A stretch of 64,000 nt of DNA from DASUVM01 sp036378955 (GCA_036378955.1 DASUVM010000003.1:1-64000); one strand, 5' to 3'. Numbered from the stretch's first letter, positions 25,721 through 34,344 are shown. Program-made: numbers and translations. The notes: a model not told the origin generated them from the sequence alone.

Positions 25721-26776
25721 CTATAACTGACACTTCAGATGACAATATTTCGCCGTATTTGCCTCATGCTCAGGGAGGGTCTTTGAGAAATAGTTAATGC
25801 CATCGTCACCAGAGACAAAATAAAGATCCTCGGTTGCCGTGGGGCGCCCTAACCCCTCAAGCGAAGAGTATGAAACGTTAGAAATAGGGCCAGGCGGAAG
25901 CCCAGTAACAAGCCGGGTATTATAGGGGGAATTGAGATCAGGAGTAGCCGCCACGCCTAGCTGGGCGGCGGCGTACGCAAACGTCGCATCTGAGCCAAGC
26001 GGCATTTCCATTCTGAGGCGGCTTAAAAACACTTGCGCAACATGGGCTCTGTCGCTTGGCCCTACTTCTTTTTCGATAACAGATGCCAAGATGATGGCTT
26101 GGTGCATGTTAAGACCTTCGGCCGAAAAAGCTGGCAACAAATTGCCGTTTTGTATTTTTTGATAAAGGGTGTCAAACATTCTTACTACCAAGGTTTCAGG
26201 TGACTCGTCGAGGTTAACGAAATAGGTGTCAGGAAACAGGTAGCCCTCTAAAGACGCTTCAGCCGGTTTGTCTTTTAGCAAGGGGTGATTATATTTTTTT
26301 GCCAATGCGGCGTCGACAGCTTCAGCACTAAAACCCGCTTTTATAATCTGTTCACGGGCCGTTTTGAGCGTAATGCCAGGGCTCAGCTGCAAACGCACAG
26401 TGTTTGGCTTACCCGAGACTAACTTTGCAATAATTGCATGCATGTTTTCAGCCGCCGATAGCTGATAGGCGCCGGCTTTTATGGTACTGGCCTTACCTTC
26501 AAGCCGAAGTACAATCTTAAATACTACATCATTACGAATGAGGCCCTCTGTTACCAGGCGTCGGCCAATACTATCGGCAGTGTCGCCCGCCTCAACTCGA
26601 AAGAGCTTTGCCGAAGCATCGCTATCAACAGGGGTAAGATTGTGGTTGTACCACCAAAACGTACCAATAACAAGCAGGCAAAAGAAAGCCAAGACGCCAG
26701 CGGCACTATACCACCACACTTTACGGCCCCGAGGCATGTGCGCCTTTAAGGCTGATGAATTACTTTGCAGTTGCAT
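25721..26776 (-). CDS. mltG: endolytic murein transglycosylase MltG (YceG-like)
   Basis: 351 residues, the usual length. It has one N-terminal membrane helix (GVLAFFCLLVIGTFWWY), a LysM-like segment (FRVEAGDTADSIGRRLVTEG) and the YceG catalytic domain with the Glu of IILASVIEKEVG and the family stretch LPLGSDATFAYA / NTRLVTGLPPGPISN. MltG cuts nascent glycan strands and sets their length. The start overlaps the ruvX end by 17 bp and has GGAG upstream, so the genes are co-transcribed. Confidence 0.93.
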   Translation of the reverse strand: MQLQSNSSALKAHMPRGRKVWWYSAAGVLAFFCLLVIGTFWWYNHNLTPVDSDASAKLFRVEAGDTADSIGRRLVTEGLIRNDVVFKIVLRLEGKASTIKAGAYQLSAAENMHAIIAKLVSGKPNTVRLQLSPGITLKTAREQIIKAGFSAEAVDAALAKKYNHPLLKDKPAEASLEGYLFPDTYFVNLDESPETLVVRMFDTLYQKIQNGNLLPAFSAEGLNMHQAIILASVIEKEVGPSDRAHVAQVFLSRLRMEMPLGSDATFAYAAAQLGVAATPDLNSPYNTRLVTGLPPGPISNVSYSSLEGLGRPTATEDLYFVSGDDGINYFSKTLPEHEANTAKYCHLKCQL

Positions 26777-27188
26777 GCCAATACTCCTCTATAAAATCTT
26801 GTAGTATAACGGCGGCAGCGGCGGCATCGATATCACCCTTGCTGTATTTTTTTTTGCTGCGTTTTAGGTGTTCTTCAGCGGCAACCGAGGTTAGTGATTC
26901 ATCTTGCCAGCTTATGGGTAGGTTAAGGGGCGCAAGGTGCTTCTTGACCCATTGTTCTACCCATTTAGTTTGTTTAGTGGCTTCGCCAGCCTGGTTTCGG
27001 GGCCGGCCCACCACCAAGCGGTCGGGGTGTTCTATTTGTATCAGCAGGGCCAGTTCGTCAGTAATAGTAGCGTCATTATTGAGCGTGCTAATAGCAAAGG
27101 CAATGCCGGGTGATCTTACCGCCTTCGCCACGCCAACTCGCTTCTCGCCGACATCAAAACAAAGCAGCAGTGCGGCTTTACTGCTCAT
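26760..27188 (-). CDS. ruvX: Holliday junction resolvase-like protein RuvX (YqgF)
   Basis: 142 residues, normal length. It has an RNase H-like fold: LLLCFDVGEKRVGVAKAV carries the first catalytic Asp, VVGRPRN follows, then WQDESLTSVAAE with Glu, and a final DAAAAAVILQDFIE with Asp. Members process pre-16S rRNA or Holliday junctions. It sits between the FtsA-like/anchored-protein genes and mltG. The start overlaps the stop of the upstream gene by one base. Confidence 0.92.
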   Translation of the reverse strand: MSSKAALLLCFDVGEKRVGVAKAVRSPGIAFAISTLNNDATITDELALLIQIEHPDRLVVGRPRNQAGEATKQTKWVEQWVKKHLAPLNLPISWQDESLTSVAAEEHLKRSKKKYSKGDIDAAAAAVILQDFIEEYWHATAK

Positions 27189-28825
27189 TATTTCTTAACG
27201 ACATTAAAGGTAATGGTGATCTTATCAACCGAGGGCCCGTTTGTTACCCAAAATGGCGAAAATGCTATATCGACTTTTTCAATGTTTGGGTTTTGGTTGA
27301 CCAACGCCTCGATATCACCATAGCGCTTGCCCACCATCTGTTCTTTGAGGGCTTCTTGGTCTATTTTGGTGCCGATATAGCCGGTTGTACTGAGTGTAAC
27401 GGTGGCTTTGCCGCTTTCGATAGTCTGAAAGTTTTTAAACTTGAGTTCATTGGCGCCGTTATCATAGATATCTTCTTGGTTTTCAGCTTTAATCTGCTCA
27501 CGTACGGCAATGTTTAAGATGTCACCTAGGTCACGCTTATGAAGAGCTGTCATGGTATAGGTTGTTTCAACTGTTAGTTTTGCTTTGGCAGTCTCTTGGC
27601 CGATTGCGGGGTTAACTGCCGGTTGGCCGGTGTCGGTTTTAAAGCTTTCTTCAATGAGCCGGTAATCTTCTTTTTTAAACTGTTTGGCAAGCTCTTCTTT
27701 GACGGCGGCTGCATCTTGAGTGCCTAATTGCTGCTTGGCTTTTTCAACATCGGCATCTGAAACAACGGTGATGGTTCGCTTTGAGCCGCCTGAAGTTGCC
27801 GCTTGGCTTGAGGCATAGACATCTCCACCCACCCCCGCGATAGTGAAGTTAGCAGGGCCAATGTTATATTCGGGCCCGAATGTTTCTGCCGCTATTGCAA
27901 CGTTCGCATTGCCTGCTCCGGAGCCAGTTGTTCGGCAAGCCGAAGCCGAGCCAGAAAAACCAGGCACACTCACCGCCGTGGCGCTATTAAACCGCTGGCC
28001 TGAGGCTGCCGTTAATAGCGTACCAGCGGGAATAACAAAACTTGTCGAGCTGTCACAATTACGAACCTGAACCGTGCCCGTTGCTTTTTCGCCAACGTCC
28101 TTCTTGCCAGTGGCATCAAAATCGACGCTATTGGTCTTTTTGAGCTGCTGAACAACTGGCTTCACGATGTTTTCATTAGCGTCGGTTTGTAATGCAGCGG
28201 GATCGAGCACAATGTTGCGGCTGACGTTGGCAATGGTTGTTTTAGCGGTAATCGCCACAGTTAAGCTTGGTGCCAGCCAAAAGGCCCACCATATAAAAAT
28301 AATAAGCGCCAGCGCTGCACCGGCAATAATAAACAGCTTTTTACGAAATTTTAGAAAATCGGGCACTTTTAAGGGGTTTTTGCCGTTTTTCTTGAGTGGA
28401 ACAGCTTTTGAAAGCGGAGGCTCGCCCGGCTGAGCGGTGGGCGGAGCAGCTGGTTTGAGCACTGTTTGGCCCATGGCGTCGTTCATTTCGCCAATTGGCA
28501 ACTCTTCGCCGTTAATAACGTCGTTATTGTCAACTTCAAGTGCCGAGATGGCAGCGATTTCGGGCCGGCTTTGCAAATTTTTAGCAGTGGGGATCTTGAC
28601 GCCACCCGCCAACGAGGCTAGCGATGTGTCGTTTGTAATCAACACGACATGTTTTTTGGCCGCAGTTGCTGCCCGCTTCAACAATTTAAGGTTAACGACA
28701 CTTTGCAACACACCTATGCGTTTTGGCGGTACCAATGCAACGATATCGGCTTTGGCCGTTTTTATGCGGTCGATAATCGACGTAATATCGTCTTCGGTGT
28801 CAATGTAAATAACGTCTTTGCTCAT
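27188..28825 (-). CDS. membrane-anchored protein with baseplate-J-like segment
   Basis: 545 residues. Residues 1-100 look like a Rossmann-type domain (DIVALVPPKRIGVLQSVVNL, HVVLITND). A Pro-rich linker is followed by one membrane helix at about 168-190 (LFIIAGAALALIIFIWWAFW). The extracytoplasmic part includes EKATGTVQVRNCDSSTSFVI, similar to the baseplate J/gp47-like fold seen in CPR envelope proteins, and a beta/alpha repeat C-terminus. It starts three bases after the FtsA-like gene stop, indicating tight coupling. It may be an envelope or pilus-assembly partner of that ATPase; this is inferred from context. Confidence 0.6.
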   Translation of the reverse strand: MSKDVIYIDTEDDITSIIDRIKTAKADIVALVPPKRIGVLQSVVNLKLLKRAATAAKKHVVLITNDTSLASLAGGVKIPTAKNLQSRPEIAAISALEVDNNDVINGEELPIGEMNDAMGQTVLKPAAPPTAQPGEPPLSKAVPLKKNGKNPLKVPDFLKFRKKLFIIAGAALALIIFIWWAFWLAPSLTVAITAKTTIANVSRNIVLDPAALQTDANENIVKPVVQQLKKTNSVDFDATGKKDVGEKATGTVQVRNCDSSTSFVIPAGTLLTAASGQRFNSATAVSVPGFSGSASACRTTGSGAGNANVAIAAETFGPEYNIGPANFTIAGVGGDVYASSQAATSGGSKRTITVVSDADVEKAKQQLGTQDAAAVKEELAKQFKKEDYRLIEESFKTDTGQPAVNPAIGQETAKAKLTVETTYTMTALHKRDLGDILNIAVREQIKAENQEDIYDNGANELKFKNFQTIESGKATVTLSTTGYIGTKIDQEALKEQMVGKRYGDIEALVNQNPNIEKVDIAFSPFWVTNGPSVDKITITFNVVKK

Positions 28826-28828
28826 CTG

Positions 28829-30106
28829 TTACACGTGTAAGATTCGGTTAAAAGTTTCTTTAAGGCCTTCGGCAGGTTTTGTACCTATCATGGTATCATA
28901 CCCGACGCGCAAGAGCCCCATGGCAGTAATATAGGTGTGATCTGTAACTTTACCGGTGTGATCGACGATACCGGCCACCTGCTCGGGTTCAATGTGGTGA
29001 ATAGTTGGTTGGCGAGTAAACGGCAGCTCTTTATACCACTCATTGCTCTCAAGGGTTTCAACCAGTTTATGCAAGCTGGCGCCACCACCACAAAGCAGAA
29101 TGCGATTTGGCAGATGATCAATAGCATCAAATTCACCGAGCGCAAGCTCAACGCCGCCAAGCCAGACTTCTAGGGTTTTATCGACTGCTTCTTCGATCTT
29201 TTTTCTGGCACCTGGCTTCAGGTTTGGATCATCAATGGCAAGCTTTAGTTTTTCGGCGTCTTGAAAACTAAGGTCAAGTTCGGTGGCAATAGTGCGCGTA
29301 AAGCTACGGCCGCCAATGCCAAACATTTTTGTGCCCTCGACGCCGCCATCATTCACCACGGCAACATCAGAGGTGCCGCCGCCAATATCCATTAAAATGG
29401 CCGAGAAGCTGCTGCTGGCGTCGACCCCAAGCACGCTGCGGCTGACAGCGAAGGGCTCGGCGGCTACGGCTAACAGATCAAGATCGAGTTCGCTGGCGAC
29501 CCGTTCTAGGGCACCAATGTGCACCATTGGCGCAAAGGCGGTATAGATTTGAATGGCAATGTCGCGGCCTTGAAAGCCAATGGGGTTCGTTACTTTATAG
29601 CCATCAATATGAATACTGACTATTGCCGAGTTAACAAGCTTAATTTCAACATCTTGATTACCAGTTTCCCAGGCAATCTGTTTTTGTGCTTTGGCGTGGG
29701 CGCGCTCTTGCACTTTTTCGATAATGAATTCCATTTCGTTCATATCAAGCGCACGATCGGGTTGGGGGCGTTTGTAGCGAATGGTGTTGGTGAGGCCCTT
29801 CACCAGCTCACCGGCAATGCCAATGACGACTTTTTTAGCCTGAAAGCCAGCCTGGGCTTCTGCTTCAGTGAGCGCGCGTTCGCAATTTTGTACCACTGCG
29901 CCAATGTCGGCAATGGCACCGCTGTGCATGTCGCTGAGTTCTTGGTGTTTGCGGCCAGCGCCAACAATAGTAATGTCGTCGCCATCAATTGTGGCAATAA
30001 GGGCTTTTACGAACTCTGTGCCGATATCAAGCGCGACAAGATGATCGCCACCTTCTGTATCGCCTGATCTTTTTGGGACTATGCTTTTTATTTTATCTAG
30101 AATCAT
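28829..30106 (-). CDS. FtsA/PilM-type actin-like ATPase
   Basis: 425 residues from ATG 30106; GTG 30112 lies within the leaderless spacing. It has the actin-fold phosphate-1 motif LVALDIGTEFVKA, an SHS2-type insertion (VVIGIAGELVKGLTNTIRYK), phosphate-2 MDIGGGTSDVAVV, and the adenosine motif LCGGGASL. FtsA tethers FtsZ to the membrane and PilM anchors type IV pilus assembly; an amphipathic C-terminal end (LKETFNRILHV) fits either. The following gene encodes a single-pass membrane protein. Substrate family certain, exact role uncertain. Confidence 0.8.
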   Translation of the reverse strand: MILDKIKSIVPKRSGDTEGGDHLVALDIGTEFVKALIATIDGDDITIVGAGRKHQELSDMHSGAIADIGAVVQNCERALTEAEAQAGFQAKKVVIGIAGELVKGLTNTIRYKRPQPDRALDMNEMEFIIEKVQERAHAKAQKQIAWETGNQDVEIKLVNSAIVSIHIDGYKVTNPIGFQGRDIAIQIYTAFAPMVHIGALERVASELDLDLLAVAAEPFAVSRSVLGVDASSSFSAILMDIGGGTSDVAVVNDGGVEGTKMFGIGGRSFTRTIATELDLSFQDAEKLKLAIDDPNLKPGARKKIEEAVDKTLEVWLGGVELALGEFDAIDHLPNRILLCGGGASLHKLVETLESNEWYKELPFTRQPTIHHIEPEQVAGIVDHTGKVTDHTYITAMGLLRVGYDTMIGTKPAEGLKETFNRILHV

Positions 30107-30113
30107 CGTCACG

Positions 30114-30119
30114 ATTATA
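30114..30119 (-). promoter_or_regulatory. -10 box of the FtsA-like gene, leaderless
   Basis: TATAAT on the minus strand, seven bases before ATG 30106. This supports the third codon of the longer open frame as the start. Confidence 0.6.
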
Positions 30120-30230
30120 TACCATAACGATTATGCTCGACAACCTTAGGTTACTGTTGTCGCACTAAAACAAACTTTCTGGCTATTAATTCTTTATGTA
30201 AGCCTTGTCATTGTCACTAAAAGAAATGAA

Positions 30231-30273
30231 GTAGGTTACCTCGCGCAGCCAAAGACCGCATGAGGTAACCTAC
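30231..30273 (-). terminator. terminal hairpin of the 48-aa gene
   Basis: Perfect 12-bp stem GTAGGTTACCTC (30231-30242) / GAGGTAACCTAC (30262-30273), 19-nt loop with a GCG/CGC inner pair. It lies downstream of the minus-strand gene ending at 30304. Confidence 0.65.
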
Positions 30274-30303
30274 TAATGGCCGCTATGAATGAGGGTAAAG
30301 CTA

Positions 30304-30450
30304 CTACCGCGGCTTACGACGAGATACATACGGCGAGCGCGGCGGCGGCTGCATTGCAGTGTAGTCGTTTTCTTTATCCGACGGCACTTCCTCTGTTGCC
30401 GTCTCTTCCTGTGACGGGGCTTCTTCTTGACCGTCAGTCGGGTCACTCAT
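30304..30450 (-). CDS. small acidic protein, 48 aa
   Basis: A short low-complexity protein, MSDPTDGQEEAPSQEETATE at the start and a Pro/Arg-rich end (PPPRSPYVSRRKPR). ATG 30450 is chosen over the upstream in-frame ATGs because the frame before it looks noncoding. A consensus promoter and a terminal hairpin frame the gene and support its reality. Function unknown; the composition suggests a disordered protein. Confidence 0.5.
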   Translation of the reverse strand: MSDPTDGQEEAPSQEETATEEVPSDKENDYTAMQPPPRSPYVSRRKPR

Positions 30451-30488
30451 AGAGCAGTGCTCTTTCTCTGAGGGAATGGGCATTAACA

Positions 30489-30516
30489 ATTATAAGAAAG
30501 GGAGACTATTTGTCAA
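30489..30516 (-). promoter_or_regulatory. strong sigma70-type promoter of the 48-aa gene
   Basis: Minus strand: -35 TTGACA (30511-30516), 16-bp spacer, -10 TATAAT (30489-30494). Leader about 35 nt. Confidence 0.7.
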
Positions 30517-30529
30517 TAGACCGTAATAG

Positions 30530-30557
30530 TTGCGCTTAATACGCTAAAGTTTATAAT
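30530..30557 (+). promoter_or_regulatory. promoter of the 50-aa membrane protein
   Basis: -10 TATAAT (30552-30557) with a weaker TTGCGC (30530-30535) 16 bp upstream. The leader of about 45 nt contains AGGGAGAG. Confidence 0.5.
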
Positions 30558-30606
30558 ATGTGTCGTCCGAGTCTTTTCGTTAGGGAGAGCCGCGAAGCAA
30601 CTTGAA

Positions 30607-30759
30607 ATGAAAAAGTACGGTGTTGCCGCCACCTACTCATCATACCCCAATACTGGCAAGACCATCTGCTGGGTCATAGGCGGCCTTGTGTTAGCGGCGA
30701 TCGCCGGCGCACTGGCCCATCTACTGTTGTTAGACACTGATGCTATTGGCACTTTTTGA
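30607..30759 (+). CDS. small single-pass membrane protein, 50 aa
   Basis: An open frame too short for most ORF callers: MKKYGVAATYSSYPNTGKT, then one hydrophobic helix (VIGGLVLAAIAGALAHLLLL), ending DTDAIGTF and TGA. It has a TATAAT promoter about 50 bp upstream and an AG-rich leader. It converges on alaS, with 9 bp between the stops. Function unknown. Confidence 0.5.
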   Translation: MKKYGVAATYSSYPNTGKTICWVIGGLVLAAIAGALAHLLLLDTDAIGTF

Positions 30760-30768
30760 AGCCTTAAC

Positions 30769-32658
30769 CTAAGCAAGCACCGCTTTAATACGTCGCACGC
30801 CGGCTGAGCTGGCTTCTTCTTTGATGATTTTGAAGGTTTTGCCGCCTTCAGTGAGCTGCAAGGTGTGATCAACGTGTGGGCCGCCGCAGATTTCGAAGCT
30901 GAAGGGCTTTTCGGCGCCGTCGGCGATCATTTTATAAACCTTAACTGTCTCGCCGTAGCGGTCGCCAAATTGGCCAAGCGCACCAAGCGGGCCGGTTGCT
31001 TCGCTGGTTGGATATTCTGCCCATGAGACCTTGAGGTCTTTTTTTATTTGCTCGTTGACAATGTTTTCGACTTGCTTGATTTGTTCGGGCGTCACTTTTT
31101 CAGGGTGTGAAAAGTCGAAACGCAGGCGTTCTTCGGTAATGTTTGAGCCGCGTTGAATGACGTGGCTGCCGAGCACATCGCGCAGGGCTTGATACATCAA
31201 ATGCGTGGCAGTGTGATATCTTTTGTGCTGCAGGGTTTGGCCGCCAAGGCCGCCTTTGAAGGTGCCTTTCGATGCAGTTTGAGAGCGTTCGCGTTGTTCT
31301 GTCATTCTGGCATCGAATTCGGCACGCCAATTTTCCGAAACCTTAATCTCTTGCCTGAAAGCCTCCTCAGTACTAAGCTCCACCGGGAATCCGAATGTAT
31401 CGTATAATGTAAAAATTTCTTCGCCGGTTAAGCCACTTGGCGAAAACTTTTCGAGCTGTTTCAAACCTTTTCGAAGTGTCTGCCGAAAAGCCTTTTCTTC
31501 TTTCACTAACGTCGCAATCACTTCTTCGCGCTTTTCGGCAACTTCTGGGAAGTCATTGTGGTAAAGATCGGCAATGACTGGCACGATTTCTTCCATAAAA
31601 TTCTGCTCGACACCAAGCTCAAAGACAAAGCGAATAGCCCGGCGCAGCAAACGGCGCATAACGTAGCCTTGTTCTTTATTGCTCGGCTTTACGCCATCAA
31701 CGGCGAGAAAGGTCGCACCGCGAAGGTGATCGGTGATGACACGCATGGCATTAGTGTGACTCTCGTAAGACTTGCCCGAAATTTGCTCGAGTTTTTCAAC
31801 GATTGGCCAGAGCAGGCTGATGCGATAAACATCGCCACTTCCTTCAGCGGCAGCGGCAATGCGCTCAAGCCCAGAGCCGTGATCGATATTCGGAGCCGCT
31901 AAAGGCTCAAACTTACCTTCAGCAACTTTTTTATACCCCATAAAAACATTGTTGCCTATTTCAAAGAAACGCGGTGAATCACTCGCGGGGTGCGGCTTGC
32001 CCCAGATTGCTTCATTGTGATATTCCTCACCAAAATCATAGAACATCTCTGAATCGGGGCCACAGGGGTCACCAACTAGCGTTCCGTCTTCGTTACCGTT
32101 ACGGCTCCACCAGTTTTCTTTGCCATCGTACAAGAAAATACGGCCGTCTTGCATTCCAAGTTTATTGCCGTTTTCGGCTGAGCCGAGCTCAACCACTTTT
32201 GCTTCTATGCCACGCTTCTTAAATTCGGCCTGCCACAGTTGAATGGCCTGGTCATCACGCGGAATACCGTACTTCTCGTTGCCGATATAGCAAGAAACAT
32301 AGACTTTCTGCGGATCTAGCTTAATGACATCAAATAAAAACTCGGCGATCCAGCTGATCTGTTCAGACTTGAAATAATCTCCGAGACTCCAGTTGCCAAG
32401 CATCTCAAAGCATGTTGTGTGCTTGTCATCGCCAATATCAGCAATATCCTGGGCGCGCAAACAGACCTGGCTATTGACGAGACGGCTACCTTCGGGGTGC
32501 GCTTCGCCAAGAAGGTAAGGGATCATCGGCTGCATGCCAGAACCGGTAAATAAGGTGGTGGGGTCGTTTTGCGGCACGAGCAAGGCACGCGGAATCACCG
32601 TGTGGCCACGTGCTTTAAAAAAATCCAAATATTTTTGGCGAATTTCTTGGGCGTTCAT
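30769..32658 (-). CDS. alaS: alanyl-tRNA synthetase, minimal form
   Basis: 629 residues against about 875 in most bacteria. The class II catalytic domain is intact at the N-terminus (FFKARGHTVIPRALLVPQND, GSGMQPMIPYLLG, CFEMLGNWSLGDYF). After the tRNA-recognition helices the sequence runs from FKGGLGGQ straight to KRYHTATHLMYQALRDVLG, so the beta-barrel subdomain that normally carries FYAESGGQ is missing. The editing core remains, with HTATH and CGGPHVDH as zinc ligands. It stops after GVRRIKAVLA, without the C-Ala dimerisation domain. The gene is single and under a TATAGT box with an 11-base gap to ATG. Confidence 0.95.
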   Translation of the reverse strand: MNAQEIRQKYLDFFKARGHTVIPRALLVPQNDPTTLFTGSGMQPMIPYLLGEAHPEGSRLVNSQVCLRAQDIADIGDDKHTTCFEMLGNWSLGDYFKSEQISWIAEFLFDVIKLDPQKVYVSCYIGNEKYGIPRDDQAIQLWQAEFKKRGIEAKVVELGSAENGNKLGMQDGRIFLYDGKENWWSRNGNEDGTLVGDPCGPDSEMFYDFGEEYHNEAIWGKPHPASDSPRFFEIGNNVFMGYKKVAEGKFEPLAAPNIDHGSGLERIAAAAEGSGDVYRISLLWPIVEKLEQISGKSYESHTNAMRVITDHLRGATFLAVDGVKPSNKEQGYVMRRLLRRAIRFVFELGVEQNFMEEIVPVIADLYHNDFPEVAEKREEVIATLVKEEKAFRQTLRKGLKQLEKFSPSGLTGEEIFTLYDTFGFPVELSTEEAFRQEIKVSENWRAEFDARMTEQRERSQTASKGTFKGGLGGQTLQHKRYHTATHLMYQALRDVLGSHVIQRGSNITEERLRFDFSHPEKVTPEQIKQVENIVNEQIKKDLKVSWAEYPTSEATGPLGALGQFGDRYGETVKVYKMIADGAEKPFSFEICGGPHVDHTLQLTEGGKTFKIIKEEASSAGVRRIKAVLA

Positions 32659-32728
32659 ATCAGTTACCTACTATAGCAAAAACAGCCCTAGATGTGGAGC
32701 TGTTTAAAGAGAGGTGTATACAGGTATT

Positions 32729-32844
32729 GCCAGGCACACTGCACAGGCGTCATTTTAGACCGCACTCCGCTCACGAATGATGTTCGCTGCGTTACGACCG
32801 GAAAGGTCGATGATCTAAAATGACGCCTGTGCAGTGTGCCTGGC
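32729..32844. repeat. long palindromic element, copy 2, with conserved core
   Basis: Perfect 31-bp arms (32729-32759 / 32814-32844) enclosing the same core as copy 1, in the opposite orientation. On the minus strand it reads TAGATCATC, stem GACC/GGTC with loop TTTCC, then GTAACGCAGCGAACATCATT and onward to GGTCTA. Arms beyond TTTAGA share nothing with copy 1. It lies between alaS and the 78-aa gene. Confidence 0.87.
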
Positions 32845-32862
32845 GGCGGCTAAATAAGAACT

Positions 32863-33099
32863 CTATTCTTCAGAATCGTTCGTCAGCTGATTCACCCATT
32901 CTTGCGAATTTTGTAGCGCTTCTTCTGCTTGCGCGGGTACTTCAGCGAGTTGTTCGCCGGCAACATTTTGCACCGCTTCACTCGCCCCACCTTCTTCAGT
33001 TACCTGAGACACGCTGTCGGCAACATTTTGTACCGTTTCACCTGCGCCCTCAGCAATATTATCTTGAAAAAATTGCGTCACGCTGTCGAATAAGCCCAT
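32863..33099 (-). CDS. small acidic helical protein, 78 aa
   Basis: Start secured by GGAGG five bases before ATG. The protein is helical and acidic with repeated AVQNVA/TVQNVADSV units, beginning MGLFDSVTQFFQDNIAEGAG. An amphipathic N-terminus could associate with membranes. There is no signal peptide and no known family. Its composition resembles YtxH- or CsbD-like stress proteins, but only loosely. Confidence 0.6.
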   Translation of the reverse strand: MGLFDSVTQFFQDNIAEGAGETVQNVADSVSQVTEEGGASEAVQNVAGEQLAEVPAQAEEALQNSQEWVNQLTNDSEE

Positions 33100-33144
33100 A
33101 GAAGCCTCCTTTCGTTTTCAGACAACGAGGTTTATTGTAACAAA

Positions 33145-34344
33145 TTATTGAGGTATAACCCGAATGATTTGGTCGTTTACAGAGTTATCTGTTGTTAGAT
33201 ACAAGGTGCCATCAGGCGCTGTGGTCGCGCTGCGCAGGCGGCCAAATTGGGTTTGAAATAGCGCGTCATCTTGCGTGATTTTGAAGTTGGCGTCATATTT
33301 TTGAATTCTTAGCTGCTGGCCTTTTAACACGGCGATCGCCAGAGCGCCCTGCCAAGCCTTCCATTTAGAGCCGGTTAAGAATGCCGCACCAGAAGGCGCA
33401 ATGGTTGAGCCACCCGAGCTCCACACGGCATCAACCGCATTGGGGTAGCTCTTTTTGTCTGTCATTGGCACATTTTCGATATAGGGTGGCGTTGGGTTCC
33501 AGCCGAAATTACCGGGCACAAGTTTGTTCACTTCGTCGTCAATATTCGGGCCGTGCTCAACGCTAAACCCGGCGACGCCCTTTTTAGGTGCTGCGTAAAG
33601 CGCAATGCCCTGCGTGTTACGGTGGCCATATGAATAAACGCGAGGATCAAACTGGCCGCCGAGGTTACCAGGCGCCGCCGCGCCCTCACGCGTTACGCGC
33701 AGTATTTTACCACCGAGGCTTTTTGGGTCTTGCGGAATAAGCGCCTGGGCTGCATCACCAGTGCCCACCCAAAGCACGCCATTAACATCCATTTTAATGC
33801 GGCAGCCCGAGTGGCGGCCGGTAGTATAGAGCGGTATATTGGTAACGATATCTTTTCGGTTCACCAGCCCTGCCTTAGTAAACGTCCAGCGTACCAGCCG
33901 AACATCGCCGCTGGTTGAGGCAAAACAGGTGTAAATATAGCTATTTTTACTAAACTCTCGGTCAACTTCAAGCCCCATGAGCCCGCCTTCACCACGGGCC
34001 CGTACATCGGCAATTTGTGTGAAGGTACGTTCTTTTTCACCAGACGCCTTATATATGATACGTCCGCCGCGCTCAGTCACAAGCATTGCGGCATCTGGCA
34101 AAAAAGCGACATCCCACGGGTTTTGCAGGCCTGCGATGATAGCTTCGGTCTTGAGTGTTGGCGGCACAAGCGGGGGCGCTTCAGACTCAGCCTGGGCTTT
34201 TGGCTGAACTGGCGTTGACTGCTTGGCCGTATCTGGTTTTTGCATGGCTGCCACCGCCAATATAGCAATGCCTATAATAGTGACGCCAATGAGAATTGAT
34301 AATATTATCAGTTTGGTTTTGTGCGAAAATCTTCGGCCAATCAT
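33145..34344 (-). CDS. PQQ-dependent sugar dehydrogenase (soluble GDH/Hhip-like)
   Basis: 399 residues. An N-terminal membrane anchor or signal (LIILSILIGVTIIGIAILAV) and Pro/Ala linker precede a six-bladed beta-propeller of the glucose/sorbosone dehydrogenase family: GLQNPWDVAFLPDAAMLVTE, EGGLMGLEVD, the active-site His in GRHSGCRIKM, GTGDAAQ, GGKILRV and the cofactor Arg in YGHRNTQGIAL. These enzymes oxidise aldoses with PQQ in the outer compartment. A small CPR cell would need to import or scavenge PQQ, so activity is uncertain. The leader has AAGG before the ATG. Confidence 0.85.
   Translation of the reverse strand: MIGRRFSHKTKLIILSILIGVTIIGIAILAVAAMQKPDTAKQSTPVQPKAQAESEAPPLVPPTLKTEAIIAGLQNPWDVAFLPDAAMLVTERGGRIIYKASGEKERTFTQIADVRARGEGGLMGLEVDREFSKNSYIYTCFASTSGDVRLVRWTFTKAGLVNRKDIVTNIPLYTTGRHSGCRIKMDVNGVLWVGTGDAAQALIPQDPKSLGGKILRVTREGAAAPGNLGGQFDPRVYSYGHRNTQGIALYAAPKKGVAGFSVEHGPNIDDEVNKLVPGNFGWNPTPPYIENVPMTDKKSYPNAVDAVWSSGGSTIAPSGAAFLTGSKWKAWQGALAIAVLKGQQLRIQKYDANFKITQDDALFQTQFGRLRSATTAPDGTLYLTTDNSVNDQIIRVIPQ

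Noticed and set aside
19711..32844. Integron attC sites as an explanation for the palindromes
   Set aside because: The outer ends do not carry the conserved attC core sites. Conservation here is in the interior and the arms are perfect, without the expected bulged bases. No integrase or cassette array is seen.
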